Shown one piece after another: positions 53,953 to 62,083 of a DNA stretch of 64,000 nt. Within the stretch, counting starts at the first letter, position 1. Every line of letters begins with the position of its first letter. The position numbers and the translations under genes are program-made. This stretch comes from an uncultured Bacteroidales bacterium (GTDB lineage: Bacteria > Bacteroidota > Bacteroidia > Bacteroidales > P3): assembly GCA_910586395.1 (NCBI GenBank), contig CAJUFX010000001.1, positions 185,558-249,557 on the forward strand, read 5' to 3'. A model generated the notes under the pieces. It was not told the origin of the DNA and searched no databases. It saw only the letters and a list, made by a program, of their open reading frames with translations.

Positions 53953-54984
53953 ATGAAAATCGAAATAGAAAAATCGAACACGCCGCTCACAAAGAACGAT
54001 TTTATGAGCGACCAGATGGTCAAATGGTGCCCCGGGTGCGGTTCGCACGCCATTTTGGCCGCCGTGGGAAGCGTTTTCCCGAAAATCGGGTATAAGAAAG
54101 AAAACTTCGTTCTCGTTTCGGGTATCGGTTGCTCGTCGCGTTTTCCTTACTACATGAACACCTACGGTTTCCACAGCATCCACGGACGCGCCAACGCCAT
54201 CGCCACGGGCGTCAAGTTGGCCAACCCGCGTCTGAGCGTATGGGTCAATACGGGCGACGGCGACTCGTTGGCCATCGGCGGCAACCACTTCATCCATGTA
54301 GTACGCCGCAACATGGACCTCAACATCCTGTTGTTCAACAACCAGATTTACGGCTTGACGAAAGGGCAATACTCGCCCACCTCGCCGATGGGGGCCGTCA
54401 CGAAGACCTCGCCCATGGGGACGATCGAGCCGCCTTTCAATCCCGGCGAACTCGTCATGGGCGCGGAAGGCACGTTCTTCGCGCGTATTCCGGACAACAA
54501 CCTTAAACTCATGACCGAAGTCATGGAGATTGCCGCGGCCCACGACGGTTGCTCGGTCATCGAAATTCTTGACAACTGCGTCATCTTCAACGATAAGGCG
54601 CACGAACAGATTACGGGCAAAGACTACCGCGACGAAGCCATGCTCGTACTCGAAGCCGGCAAGCCGATGATTTTCGGCAAGGAACGCAACAAAGGCATCC
54701 GCCTCAACGGCACGGAACTCGAAGTGGTGGAAATCGGCAAGAACGGCATTACGATGGACGATATTCTCGTACACGATCCGACCCAACTCAATTCGGGCAT
54801 CCACACGATGCTGGCGACGATGAAACGCCCCGACTTCCCGGTAGCCATCGGCGTCATCCGCAACGTGGCCAAGCCCACCTACAACGAACTTCTCGAAGAT
54901 CAGTTGGTTCAGGCCCGCGAACAGTCGGCCATCCGTTGCATGGACGATTTGCTCAACAGCGGCGACACTTGGGAAATCCAATAA
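53953..54984 (+). CDS. korB: 2-oxoacid:ferredoxin oxidoreductase, beta subunit
   Basis: Thiamine diphosphate-binding subunit partnered with KorA; 343 aa. MVKWCPGCGSHAILAAVG contains the CPGCG cluster/TPP-proximal motif, GIGCSSRFPYYMNTYG gives another conserved Cys, and VNTGDGDSLAIGGNHFIH with LLFNNQIYGLTKGQYSPTS provide the GDG...N metal-TPP site. Only a few cysteines are seen, consistent with one [4Fe-4S] cluster, as in two-subunit Kor enzymes. Its stop is 3 nt before the start of the flippase gene. Confidence 0.94.
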   Translation: MKIEIEKSNTPLTKNDFMSDQMVKWCPGCGSHAILAAVGSVFPKIGYKKENFVLVSGIGCSSRFPYYMNTYGFHSIHGRANAIATGVKLANPRLSVWVNTGDGDSLAIGGNHFIHVVRRNMDLNILLFNNQIYGLTKGQYSPTSPMGAVTKTSPMGTIEPPFNPGELVMGAEGTFFARIPDNNLKLMTEVMEIAAAHDGCSVIEILDNCVIFNDKAHEQITGKDYRDEAMLVLEAGKPMIFGKERNKGIRLNGTELEVVEIGKNGITMDDILVHDPTQLNSGIHTMLATMKRPDFPVAIGVIRNVAKPTYNELLEDQLVQAREQSAIRCMDDLLNSGDTWEIQ

Positions 54985-54987
54985 CGG

Positions 54988-56535
54988 ATGGCTTCCCGGA
55001 CTGCCAACAGTATCAGAAACGCGAAGGTCGGACTCATTATATATGCGTTCGACCTTTTGCTTACGTTTTTTTCCCGAAAATACTTCATCGAATTTTGGGG
55101 CCCGGAATTGCTCGGCCTCAACTCTTTGGCCAAATCGTTGCTGCAATTCCTCAATTTGGCGGAATTGGGCATCGCCACCGCCGTCGGTTGCTCGCTCTAC
55201 AAACCGTTGTTTGAAAAAGATCAGAAAACCGTCAACGAAATCATTTCGCTGCAGGCTTACTTTTACCGCTGGATTTTCTATTTCATCCTCTCGGCCTCGG
55301 TTATTTTGATGGCGTTCTTTCCCCTGATTTTCGCCGACAGCGGCGTCCCCCTCTACTATGCCTATGCCACCTATATAGCCTTGGCTGTTGCCATTTTGCT
55401 CAGTTACCGCGTCAATTACCGGCAGATTATCTTTACCGCCGACCAAAAGCAATACGTCAGCACCTTTCTGTTCCAAGGCGGCCGCGTCGTGAAAAGCACC
55501 TTGCAGTTGGGCGTGCTCTTTCTTTGCGCCCCGGCCTACGGGTATTGGATTTGGCTCGGCATGGAAGTCGTGATGGCCATCGCATCCTCCGTCGGTTTGG
55601 AACTGGCCGTCCGCAAACAATACCCTCAGCTCGTGACATCGCCGGCCTTGGGAAAACAGGTCCGCAAACAATACCCCGGCGTGATTACCACGACCAAACA
55701 GGTGTTTTTCCACCGCTTCGGCGGTTTCGCGCTCGCGCAAAGCAGCGTCGTCATCATCTACGCCTACGCCACGCTGACCGACGTCACGATTTTCGACAAC
55801 TACAACTTTATCGTCATAGGACTGGCCGTGATGTGGAGCACCCTGTTCGGCGGCAGTACCGCCAGTGTCGGCAACCTCATAGCCGAACAGCCCGGCAAAG
55901 TCCAGTCGCTCTATTGGGAACTCTTTTCGTTCAAGACCTGGCTCTGCGGCATCGTGGTCTGCGCCACGATGTTTTTAGCCCAGCCCTTCGTTACGCTTTG
56001 GGTCGGGGCTGAATACGTCATGCCCAAGATGGCCTTGGTATGGCTTATGGGCACACTCTTTATCCGGCTATTCCGCGATTCAACCGATGTTTTCCTATAT
56101 GCTTTCGGACTTTACAAAGATATAGGCGCCCCCATCGTGGAGGCCGCGCTCAATATCGGACTGTCCGTCCTCTTCGGCTACTACTGGGGATTGCCCGGCA
56201 TCATGGCCGGCGTGTTCGTCAGCCTGTTCATCGTCGTCTTCCTTTGGAAGCCGTTTTTCCTGTTCCGCGAAAAGATGTCCCAACGTCCGGCCGTCTATTT
56301 CCGACGGGCCGCTCTCCACCTCTCCCTGATTGCCGTTTCCATCCTCGTGACCTATTACCTCAAGAACCTGCTCCCCATTGACCCGATAGCCTCTTACGCG
56401 CAATGGCTGCTGTACGGCCTCTGCATCGTCTTTATCTGCGGCGGCATCAGTTTCGGCCTGTTCTATGCCTTCATACCCGGCATGCGGACTTTCAGCCGTC
56501 GGTTGCTCTCTTTGCGGCCGATTCGGCACCGTTGA
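54988..56535 (+). CDS. Polysaccharide flippase (Wzx/MOP superfamily)
   Basis: Moves lipid-linked oligosaccharides across the inner membrane. 515 aa with about 12-14 hydrophobic segments. The first, VGLIIYAFDLLLTFFSRKYF, with FWGPELLGLNSLAKSLLQFL and LAELGIATAVGCSLYKPL, is typical of polysaccharide biosynthesis proteins of the MOP exporter superfamily; the later YFRRAALHLSLIAVSILVTY also fits. It is placed 3 nt after korB and so is co-translated with a catabolic enzyme, while the next gene (56737) also makes glycan precursors. The transported glycan is unknown. Confidence 0.88.
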   Translation: MASRTANSIRNAKVGLIIYAFDLLLTFFSRKYFIEFWGPELLGLNSLAKSLLQFLNLAELGIATAVGCSLYKPLFEKDQKTVNEIISLQAYFYRWIFYFILSASVILMAFFPLIFADSGVPLYYAYATYIALAVAILLSYRVNYRQIIFTADQKQYVSTFLFQGGRVVKSTLQLGVLFLCAPAYGYWIWLGMEVVMAIASSVGLELAVRKQYPQLVTSPALGKQVRKQYPGVITTTKQVFFHRFGGFALAQSSVVIIYAYATLTDVTIFDNYNFIVIGLAVMWSTLFGGSTASVGNLIAEQPGKVQSLYWELFSFKTWLCGIVVCATMFLAQPFVTLWVGAEYVMPKMALVWLMGTLFIRLFRDSTDVFLYAFGLYKDIGAPIVEAALNIGLSVLFGYYWGLPGIMAGVFVSLFIVVFLWKPFFLFREKMSQRPAVYFRRAALHLSLIAVSILVTYYLKNLLPIDPIASYAQWLLYGLCIVFICGGISFGLFYAFIPGMRTFSRRLLSLRPIRHR

Positions 56536-56628
56536 CGGAAAAAATTTCCGGCCGCCGAATGCGCCGGAAAGCGCCATTACATGGCTTTTGGCCCTTACGA
56601 AGTTCTATATATATATATTCGGAGTCGC

Positions 56629-56660
56629 CTTGCTTTATTAAAATCAATCACTTAAATTTG
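56629..56660 (+). promoter_or_regulatory. Promoter of the dehydratase gene
   Basis: CTTG at 56629-56632, 20-nt spacer, TAAATTTG at 56653-56660. The open-frame ATG at 56662 would lie at or before the transcription start, so the ATG at 56737 is used. Confidence 0.65.
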
Positions 56661-56736
56661 CATGCTTTTTAAGTATGGGCGGACACTTCCGGCATCTTGC
56701 GATGACACGGATTTACCATATCCGCCTATAAAAGTT

Positions 56737-58686
56737 ATGGCGTTGAAAAAGAACCTGCATATCTCATCCTTTCGGAAAATCATGCTGATGATTTCCCGGA
56801 TACCTTATATCAATCATCGGCTCATCCTGTTGGGCGATGTGGTCATTTCACTTTTGGCCACGATGCTGAGCATATTTTCGACGGAAAGCCTGTTGCGTAT
56901 TTTCCTGCCTTCGCGTAGCATCCTGACCATCTACCTGCTCTCCATCGCCGCCTCTCTGATCGGCTTTCTCTGTTTCCGCACCAACAAAAGCATCATCCGG
57001 CATTCCAACCTGCAGAGCCTCTGGCGCATTTTGGCCGCCTGCGCGCTCAAATGCCTTCTCCTTTTGCCGGTACTTTACTGGACATTGCCCGACAATAGAC
57101 TGCGGCTTGTCTCGTTCGGCCTTATTCCGTGCATCGATCTGCTGATTACGATGTTCTTGCTCGTCGTTTTCCGCATCGGCCTGATTTCGGCCTACCAGAT
57201 CGCCACGCGCAACATGCATAGCCAACGGCATAAATTATTGATATTCGGCGACCAAAATGACCTGCCCAATTTAAGTGCCTTGTTGAATCTCAATTTCCGC
57301 TCCTCTTACTATATAGCCGGTGTGCTTTCCTTTACGCCTAACGAACGCTCGGTGTATCACATGGGCAACCTGCCCATCTATTTCGCCAAGAAGATGAGCG
57401 ATGTGGCCAAATTGATCCGCAAAGAACAGATAGAAGGCATACTGTTCGCCTCCCAACACGATCTGCTCGCACAGCGCAACCGATTGGTGGAGTTCTGCAT
57501 CAAACACAACCTGAGGCTGTTCACGGTACCGCCCATCGACCGTTGGAAATATACGACGCCTCAGGCAAGGGAGGTTTCGATCGAAGACCTGCTGGGCCGC
57601 GACGAAATCAAAATCAACATGTCGCTCATTCAGGAGAATTTGAAAGACAAGACGGTTTTGATTTCGGGAGCCGCCGGTTCGATAGGTAGCGAACTTTGCC
57701 GGCAAATCGCGACGATGGGCGATGTCAAACGCCTCGTATTATTCGATTTCTGCGAAACCGGCATGCATAACCTGCGGCTGGAACTGGAAGAGCGGTTTCC
57801 GAATTTGGATTTTGTTCCGATGATCGGCGACGTACGCGCCTCGCGCCGCGTGAATTTCGTATTCCAAAAATTCCGCCCCGACATCGTTTTCCATGCAGCC
57901 GCTTACAAGCACGTACCGCTTATGGAGGCCAACCCGTGCGAAGCTTTCCGCGTCAATGCGATCGGCACGCGTTACATGGCCGATACCGCCCTGCGTTACG
58001 ACTGCGAAAAATTCGTCATGATTTCGACCGACAAGGCCGTTAATCCGACCAGTGTCATGGGGGCCAGCAAACGCCTGGCCGAAATTTACGTGCAAAGCCT
58101 CGACCGGGCGGTGGCGAGCGGCCGTAAAGAAGGCAAGACCCGCTTTATCACGACGCGTTTCGGCAATGTGCTCGGCAGTCAAGGTTCGGTCATTCCGCGT
58201 TTCAAGGAACAGATTGCGAAAGGCGGCCCCGTTACCGTGACGCATCCGAAAATCACCCGCTTTTTCATGACGATACCGGAGGCTTGCCGTCTGGTTCTGG
58301 AAGCCTCGGTCATCGGCAAAGGCGGCGACATCATGGTCTTCGACATGGGCGAACCTGTCCGCATCGCCGATTTGGCGCAACGCATGATCAAATTAGCCGG
58401 TTTCATGGCCGGTCAGGATATCGAGATTGTTTATACCGGCCTGCGTCCAGGCGAAAAACTCTATGAAGAGGTCTTGAACAACGCCGAAATCACGCAACCC
58501 TCCCCCCACGAAAAAATCCGTATCGCCACCGTGCGCGAATACGCCTACGATGAAGTGGCGGCCGAATTCGACACACTCAAACAGTTGGCTCTGGAAGTCG
58601 ATATAGAAGGCAGCGTGAGCCTGACCAAACGCCTGATTCCCGAATACGTGAGCAACAATTCCGAATTCGAGAAGTTGGACAAATAA
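56737..58686 (+). CDS. Membrane nucleotide-sugar 4,6-dehydratase (PglF/WbpM/CapD-like)
   Basis: Converts a UDP-HexNAc (usually UDP-GlcNAc) to the 4-keto-6-deoxy sugar, first step to bacillosamine-type or other deoxy-amino sugars. 649 aa: four membrane helices within residues 1-150, a CoA-binding-like domain (KLLIFGDQNDLPNLSAL), then the extended SDR domain with VLISGAAGSIGSELCRQI (about 307-324), FHAAAYKHVPLMEANPCEA, ISTDKAVNPTSVMGASKRLA carrying the Ser-Met-Lys triad of this family, and TRFGNVLGSQGSVIPRF. ATG at 56737 (MALKKNLHIS) follows the promoter. With the PglE-, PglD- and PglC-like genes at 60.8-63.4 kb it would complete the pathway. Confidence 0.92.
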   Translation: MALKKNLHISSFRKIMLMISRIPYINHRLILLGDVVISLLATMLSIFSTESLLRIFLPSRSILTIYLLSIAASLIGFLCFRTNKSIIRHSNLQSLWRILAACALKCLLLLPVLYWTLPDNRLRLVSFGLIPCIDLLITMFLLVVFRIGLISAYQIATRNMHSQRHKLLIFGDQNDLPNLSALLNLNFRSSYYIAGVLSFTPNERSVYHMGNLPIYFAKKMSDVAKLIRKEQIEGILFASQHDLLAQRNRLVEFCIKHNLRLFTVPPIDRWKYTTPQAREVSIEDLLGRDEIKINMSLIQENLKDKTVLISGAAGSIGSELCRQIATMGDVKRLVLFDFCETGMHNLRLELEERFPNLDFVPMIGDVRASRRVNFVFQKFRPDIVFHAAAYKHVPLMEANPCEAFRVNAIGTRYMADTALRYDCEKFVMISTDKAVNPTSVMGASKRLAEIYVQSLDRAVASGRKEGKTRFITTRFGNVLGSQGSVIPRFKEQIAKGGPVTVTHPKITRFFMTIPEACRLVLEASVIGKGGDIMVFDMGEPVRIADLAQRMIKLAGFMAGQDIEIVYTGLRPGEKLYEEVLNNAEITQPSPHEKIRIATVREYAYDEVAAEFDTLKQLALEVDIEGSVSLTKRLIPEYVSNNSEFEKLDK

Positions 58687-59011
58687 GTCACAGGCGGCTC
58701 TATATGCCAGTTTGTCCGGCAACTTCTTTGCCGGATTAGGTTCGCTGTTATTTTGACTATTTTTAAGAAATCCGACGCGGATATTCAGACCGCATACTAT
58801 AACTTTGTCGTCCATGAACGTTTTGATTAAGCCGAGAGCAGACGCCAAGCTTGCTTGAACGTATGCCGAGGCGCAAAAACGTGCCTTGAAAAGGCACCTC
58901 AAAAATCAAACAATCCACTGGACACAAGCAAATGGAAATGAGCAAACGACCAAACAGCTAAACGGTCAAACAACCAAACAAGCCATGCTATAAACAAGGT
59001 ATTTACGTGTC
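58687..59011. other. Gene-free stretch with hairpins and a lone -7 box
   Basis: Holds a terminator-like hairpin (58715-58735), a -7 box TAACTTTG (58800-58807) without clear -33, a 13-codon frame from 58814 (MNVLIKPRADAKLA), a tight hairpin GTGCCTT-GAA-AAGGCAC (58881-58897), and low-complexity text of repeated CAAAC words (58930-58980). No protein gene is credible. A short non-coding transcript from the -7 box running into the minisatellite is possible. Confidence 0.5.
58715..58735 (+). terminator. Hairpin behind the dehydratase gene
   Basis: TCCGGCAA (58715-58722) / TTGCCGGA (58728-58735) with a 5-nt loop, 28 nt after the stop; followed by TTAGG, not a clean U-tract. Confidence 0.6.
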
Positions 59012-59361
59012 AAAAATGCCCTATTATAGCCTATAGAACCTATAATGACACAATATAGCCTCCAGAACCTATAATGACACAATATAGCCTCCAGAGCCTA
59101 TAATGACATAATATAGCCTCCAGAGCCTATAATGACATAATATAGCCTCCAGAGCCTATGACACAATATAGCCTCCAGAACCTATAATGGCATAATATAG
59201 CCTCCAGAACCTATAATGACACAATATAGCCTCCAGAACCTATAATGACACAATATAGCCTCCAGAGCCTATAATGGCACAATATAGCCTCCAGAACCTA
59301 TAATGGCATAATATAGCCTCCAGAGCCTATAATGACACAATATAGCCTCCAGAGCCTATAT
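59012..59361. repeat. 29-bp minisatellite, about 12 units
   Basis: Units start at 59012 (divergent), 59041, 59070, 59099, 59128, 59157, 59183, 59212, 59241, 59270, 59299, 59328 and, partial, 59357. Period is 29 bp except one 26-bp unit at 59157 that lacks three bases. Unit halves are TATAATGACACAATATAG and CCTCCAGAACC. Variation is limited to few positions (GACAC, GACAT, GGCAC, GGCAT; AGAAC, AGAGC). CTATA and TATAG inside each unit form a short inverted repeat. The last unit runs into the promoter at 59365. There are no spacers, so it is no CRISPR array. Confidence 0.97.
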
Positions 59362-59364
59362 TTT

Positions 59365-59395
59365 TTTGACAAAAGAAACAAAATACCTATATTTG
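59365..59395 (+). promoter_or_regulatory. Promoter of the cyclase-homology/DUF3307 operon
   Basis: TTTG at 59365-59368, 19-nt spacer, TATATTTG at 59388-59395, adjoining the minisatellite's last unit; the ATG is 23 nt downstream. Confidence 0.85.
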
Positions 59396-59418
59396 TGGCA
59401 AATAAAACACAAAAAAAC

Positions 59419-60081
59419 ATGTACGCCACCATTTCCGCAGATATTGTTTCTTCAACTTCCCTGTCAAAAAGCGAAACTATCAAACTGAAAAAGAAGATAA
59501 AAGAACTGTTTATGTGCCTCGAAGAGAAATATCCGAAATTTTGGGGACGCCAGATAAAAGGGGATTATATAGAGTGCCTCATACCCAATGCCTCCGACGC
59601 ATTCCGTATCGCACTCCTATTGAAATCCCTCATCAAATCATTCCACGTCAAAGACAACAAACGCACCAAAGACTTCCAGACCTACGGCCTCAGAATAGCC
59701 ATCGGTATCGGCGACATGCGCATCATCAACAAGACCCAGGACATTCTCGACGGCGAAGCGATTTACTTATCCGGACGGGCCCTCGAAAACATGGGCGCGC
59801 TTTACAAAGGCACGCTGAACATAGAAACCGTCAATGACCAATTGACAGCCCCTTTGCGCGCCATAGCCCTCCTGACCGATGCCGTCATGAACAACACCAC
59901 CCTGCGTCAAAGCGAGGTCATATATCATAAACTATTATCCGAAAAGGAATTGGAGATAGCCGAGGCCATGGGTATCAAACAATCGAGTGTCAACGGGCAC
60001 GCCACTGCCGCCAAATGGTATTGCATAGAGGAAGCCCTGGCTTACTTTGAACATTTAAATTTCGAAAACAATGGATGCTGA
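59419..60081 (+). CDS. SatD-like protein: class III cyclase-homology domain plus C-terminal HTH
   Basis: 220 aa, cytoplasmic. Residues 1-150 show the order of a class III nucleotide cyclase fold: ADIVSST (7-13, metal-type Asp8, compare FADIVGST), RQIKGDYIECLI (44-55, second acidic position Asp49), LRIAIGIGDMRI (91-102, compare RIGIHTGE) and GEAIYLSGRALENM (112-125, Arg120 where cyclases have the N-x-x-x-R pair; the Asn is replaced). Residues about 163-205 form a sigma-4-like HTH (SEKELEIAEAMGIKQSSVNG). This resembles the SatD family, function unknown. The frame opens at 59332 inside the minisatellite, but the promoter sets the start at 59419. It overlaps the DUF3307 gene by 11 nt. Cyclase activity is unproven; the fold may only sense nucleotides. 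Confidence 0.75.
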   Translation: MYATISADIVSSTSLSKSETIKLKKKIKELFMCLEEKYPKFWGRQIKGDYIECLIPNASDAFRIALLLKSLIKSFHVKDNKRTKDFQTYGLRIAIGIGDMRIINKTQDILDGEAIYLSGRALENMGALYKGTLNIETVNDQLTAPLRAIALLTDAVMNNTTLRQSEVIYHKLLSEKELEIAEAMGIKQSSVNGHATAAKWYCIEEALAYFEHLNFENNGC

Positions 60082-60769
60082 TCTTTTCATAAGCCTCTTC
60101 ATCGCACATATCATTGGCGATTTCTACTTGCAGACGGACCACTTCTGCCGGCAGAAAGCGGCCTTGAAACTCAAATGCCGATTCCTTTACCTCCATTCGC
60201 TTACCGTCGGGCTTCTCTCTTGGCTTCTGATACCGACCTCTTCATTTTGGCTCTGCTTCTTAATCATTACGGTTTCCCACCTGACCATCGACATCATCAA
60301 AGTTCATCTGCCGCATGGTTTGGGCAGCTTCTGCTTAGACCAATTGGCGCACATGGCTGTATTGACCGCCATCGCCACCTTATTCCACACGGATATCACC
60401 TTGCCTGTGCAGTGGGTAGATGTCTCGCCCACTTTCTCCGCGCCTCGGTTGCTGTTGGCCATCCTGATCTGCATGAAACCGGCCAACATCTTCATCAAAC
60501 TGGTTTTAGAGAAATATCAGGTCGGAGAATCCGAGACCTGCAACGACATAAAAAACGCCGGAGCCTTGATTGGCGATTTGGAACGCCTGCTGACCATTCT
60601 GTTCGTCCTGCTCCGGCAATTCGACGCCATCGGCTTCATCGTCGCCGCCAAATCACTGCTACGGTTTAAAGAGACCGACACGGCCAAAACCGAATACGTC
60701 CTGGCCGGCACATTCTTGAGTTTCGGCATCGCCATCGCCTGCGGGCTGCTGGTACGCGGTCTGGCGTGA
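60071..60769 (+). CDS. DUF3307 family membrane protein
   Basis: 232 aa with about five to six hydrophobic segments. The N-terminal DLFISLFIAHIIGDFYLQTD is the family signature (AHxxGDFxLQ), with SLTVGLLSWLLIPTSSFWLC and ITVSHLTIDIIKVH next. Function is unknown. The ATG lies inside the last codons of the cyclase-homology gene, so translation is coupled and the two proteins likely work together; from memory the same SatD-DUF3307 pairing occurs in Firmicutes. The second half includes NDIKNAGALIGDLERLLTIL, a conserved-looking amphipathic stretch. Confidence 0.82.
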   Translation: MDADLFISLFIAHIIGDFYLQTDHFCRQKAALKLKCRFLYLHSLTVGLLSWLLIPTSSFWLCFLIITVSHLTIDIIKVHLPHGLGSFCLDQLAHMAVLTAIATLFHTDITLPVQWVDVSPTFSAPRLLLAILICMKPANIFIKLVLEKYQVGESETCNDIKNAGALIGDLERLLTILFVLLRQFDAIGFIVAAKSLLRFKETDTAKTEYVLAGTFLSFGIAIACGLLVRGLA

Positions 60770-60778
60770 AAAGAAAAT

Positions 60779-60829
60779 GCCCTCCCGCAGAGCCGATGTG
60801 GCTTGCAAGAGGGCTCGTTTATGTTCTTT
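60779..60829 (+). terminator. Bulged terminator-like hairpin between convergent genes
   Basis: GCCCTC (60779-60784) / GAGGGC (60809-60814) with inner pairs AGCC/GGCT, followed by TCGTTTATGTTCTTTCTT. Lies between the DUF3307 gene and the reverse aminotransferase gene. Confidence 0.65.
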
Positions 60830-60838
60830 CTTGCCCCG

Positions 60839-62083
60839 CTATGCTATCGCGTCTTTGATTGTCTGAACGATGTAGCGCACGTCGTCTTCCGAGACACAGG
60901 GGCCGGACGGCAGGCAGAGGCCGGTGCGGAACAGGGCCTCGCTCACGCCGTTGACATAGGCGGGCGCGGCCGCATAGACGGGCTGCAGGTGCATGGGCTT
61001 CCAGAGCGGGCGGCTCTCGATGCCGGCCGCGTCCAGGGCCATGCGCAGGGCCTCCACGTTGCGGTTGGGTTCGTGCGCCGTATGGACGCCGCCGCCCGCG
61101 TGCGTCACGCCGGCCGCACCGCCGACCGCCCCCTGCACGGCTGCCGCGTAGGCCTTGTCCTCGCCCTTGACGCGCAGCTCCGGCGACAGCGTCACCGTGC
61201 ACAGCCAGAAGTTGCTGTCGTAACGCGGCGAGGGGTTTTCGTGCAGCGTCACGCCCGGCACGCCGGCCAACAGCGCGCTGTAGAGCGCCTGCAGCTTCTT
61301 GTGGTGCGCGATATGGTCGTCCAAAACGGTCATCTGCCCGCGGCCGATGCCGGCGCAGATGTTGCTCATGCGGTAGTTGTAGCCGATGCGCTCGTGCTGG
61401 TAGTAAGGATAGGCCTCCCGCGCCTGCGTGGCGTAGAACATAATCTCCTGCTTGGCGGCCGCGTCGGGGCAGATGAGCGCGCCGCCGCCGGAGGTCGTGA
61501 TCATCTTGTTGCCGTTGAACGAGAGCACGCCGTAGCGGCCGAACGTGCCCAGCACCTGCCCGTCGAAGCGGGAGCCGAGCCCCTCGGCCGCGTCCTCGAC
61601 AACGGGGATGCCGTAGCGGTCGGCCACGGACAGGATGCGGTCAATCCGGTAGGGCATGCCGTAAAGCGCCACCGGCACGATGGCCTTGGGCGCGCGGCCC
61701 GTCTTGGCGATGCGGTCGCGGATGGCCGTCTCCAGCAGATCCGGGTCCATGTTCCAAGTCTCCGGCTCCGAATCCACAAAGACCGGCGTCGCGCCGAGGT
61801 AGGTAACCGGATGCGAGGAGGCGCAGAACGTGAAACTCTGCACCAGCACCTCGTCGCCGGGGCCCACGCCGCAGGCCAACAAGGCCAGATGCACGGCCGC
61901 CGTGCCCGCCGACAGGGCCACTACTTTCTTGCCCTCGCCCACGAATGCCTCCAAGTCCGCCTCGAAGCCATTCACATTCGGCCCCAACGGCACCACCCAA
62001 TTGGTGTCGAACGCCTCCTGCACAAAATCCATCTCCCTGCCGCTCATGTGCGCGAGGCACAGGTAGATTCGCTTATTATTCAT
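60839..62083 (-). CDS. DegT/DnrJ/EryC1/StrS aminotransferase (PglE-like)
   Basis: PLP enzyme that aminates a keto-sugar nucleotide, here likely UDP-4-keto-6-deoxy-GlcNAc. 414 aa from MNNKRIYLCLAHMSG; the frame opens 39 codons earlier inside pglD-like sequence. LGPNVNGFEADLEAFVG, VALSAGTAAVHLALLA, SFTFCASSHPVTYLGA, VVEDAAEGLGSRFDG and FNGNKMITTSGGGAL with the PLP Lys (GNKM) define the family. An Ala/Gly-rich insert (AAAVQGAVGGAAGVTHAGGG, near residue 330) is unusual. It overlaps the acetyltransferase gene by 8 nt, as pglD-pglE pairs often adjoin. Confidence 0.9.
   Translation of the reverse strand: MNNKRIYLCLAHMSGREMDFVQEAFDTNWVVPLGPNVNGFEADLEAFVGEGKKVVALSAGTAAVHLALLACGVGPGDEVLVQSFTFCASSHPVTYLGATPVFVDSEPETWNMDPDLLETAIRDRIAKTGRAPKAIVPVALYGMPYRIDRILSVADRYGIPVVEDAAEGLGSRFDGQVLGTFGRYGVLSFNGNKMITTSGGGALICPDAAAKQEIMFYATQAREAYPYYQHERIGYNYRMSNICAGIGRGQMTVLDDHIAHHKKLQALYSALLAGVPGVTLHENPSPRYDSNFWLCTVTLSPELRVKGEDKAYAAAVQGAVGGAAGVTHAGGGVHTAHEPNRNVEALRMALDAAGIESRPLWKPMHLQPVYAAAPAYVNGVSEALFRTGLCLPSGPCVSEDDVRYIVQTIKDAIA

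Noticed and set aside
53902..55740. Reverse 612-codon open frame
   Set aside because: It lies opposite korB and the flippase, both with clear family motifs; high GC produces such shadows.
59012..59361. 29-bp repeats resembling CRISPR repeat length
   Set aside because: Units abut each other with no spacers, and no cas gene is nearby.
59012..59361. TATAAT in most units as sigma-70 -10 boxes
   Set aside because: Promoters in this phylum use TAnnTTTG; a matching promoter lies directly after the array, and no -35 partners occur.
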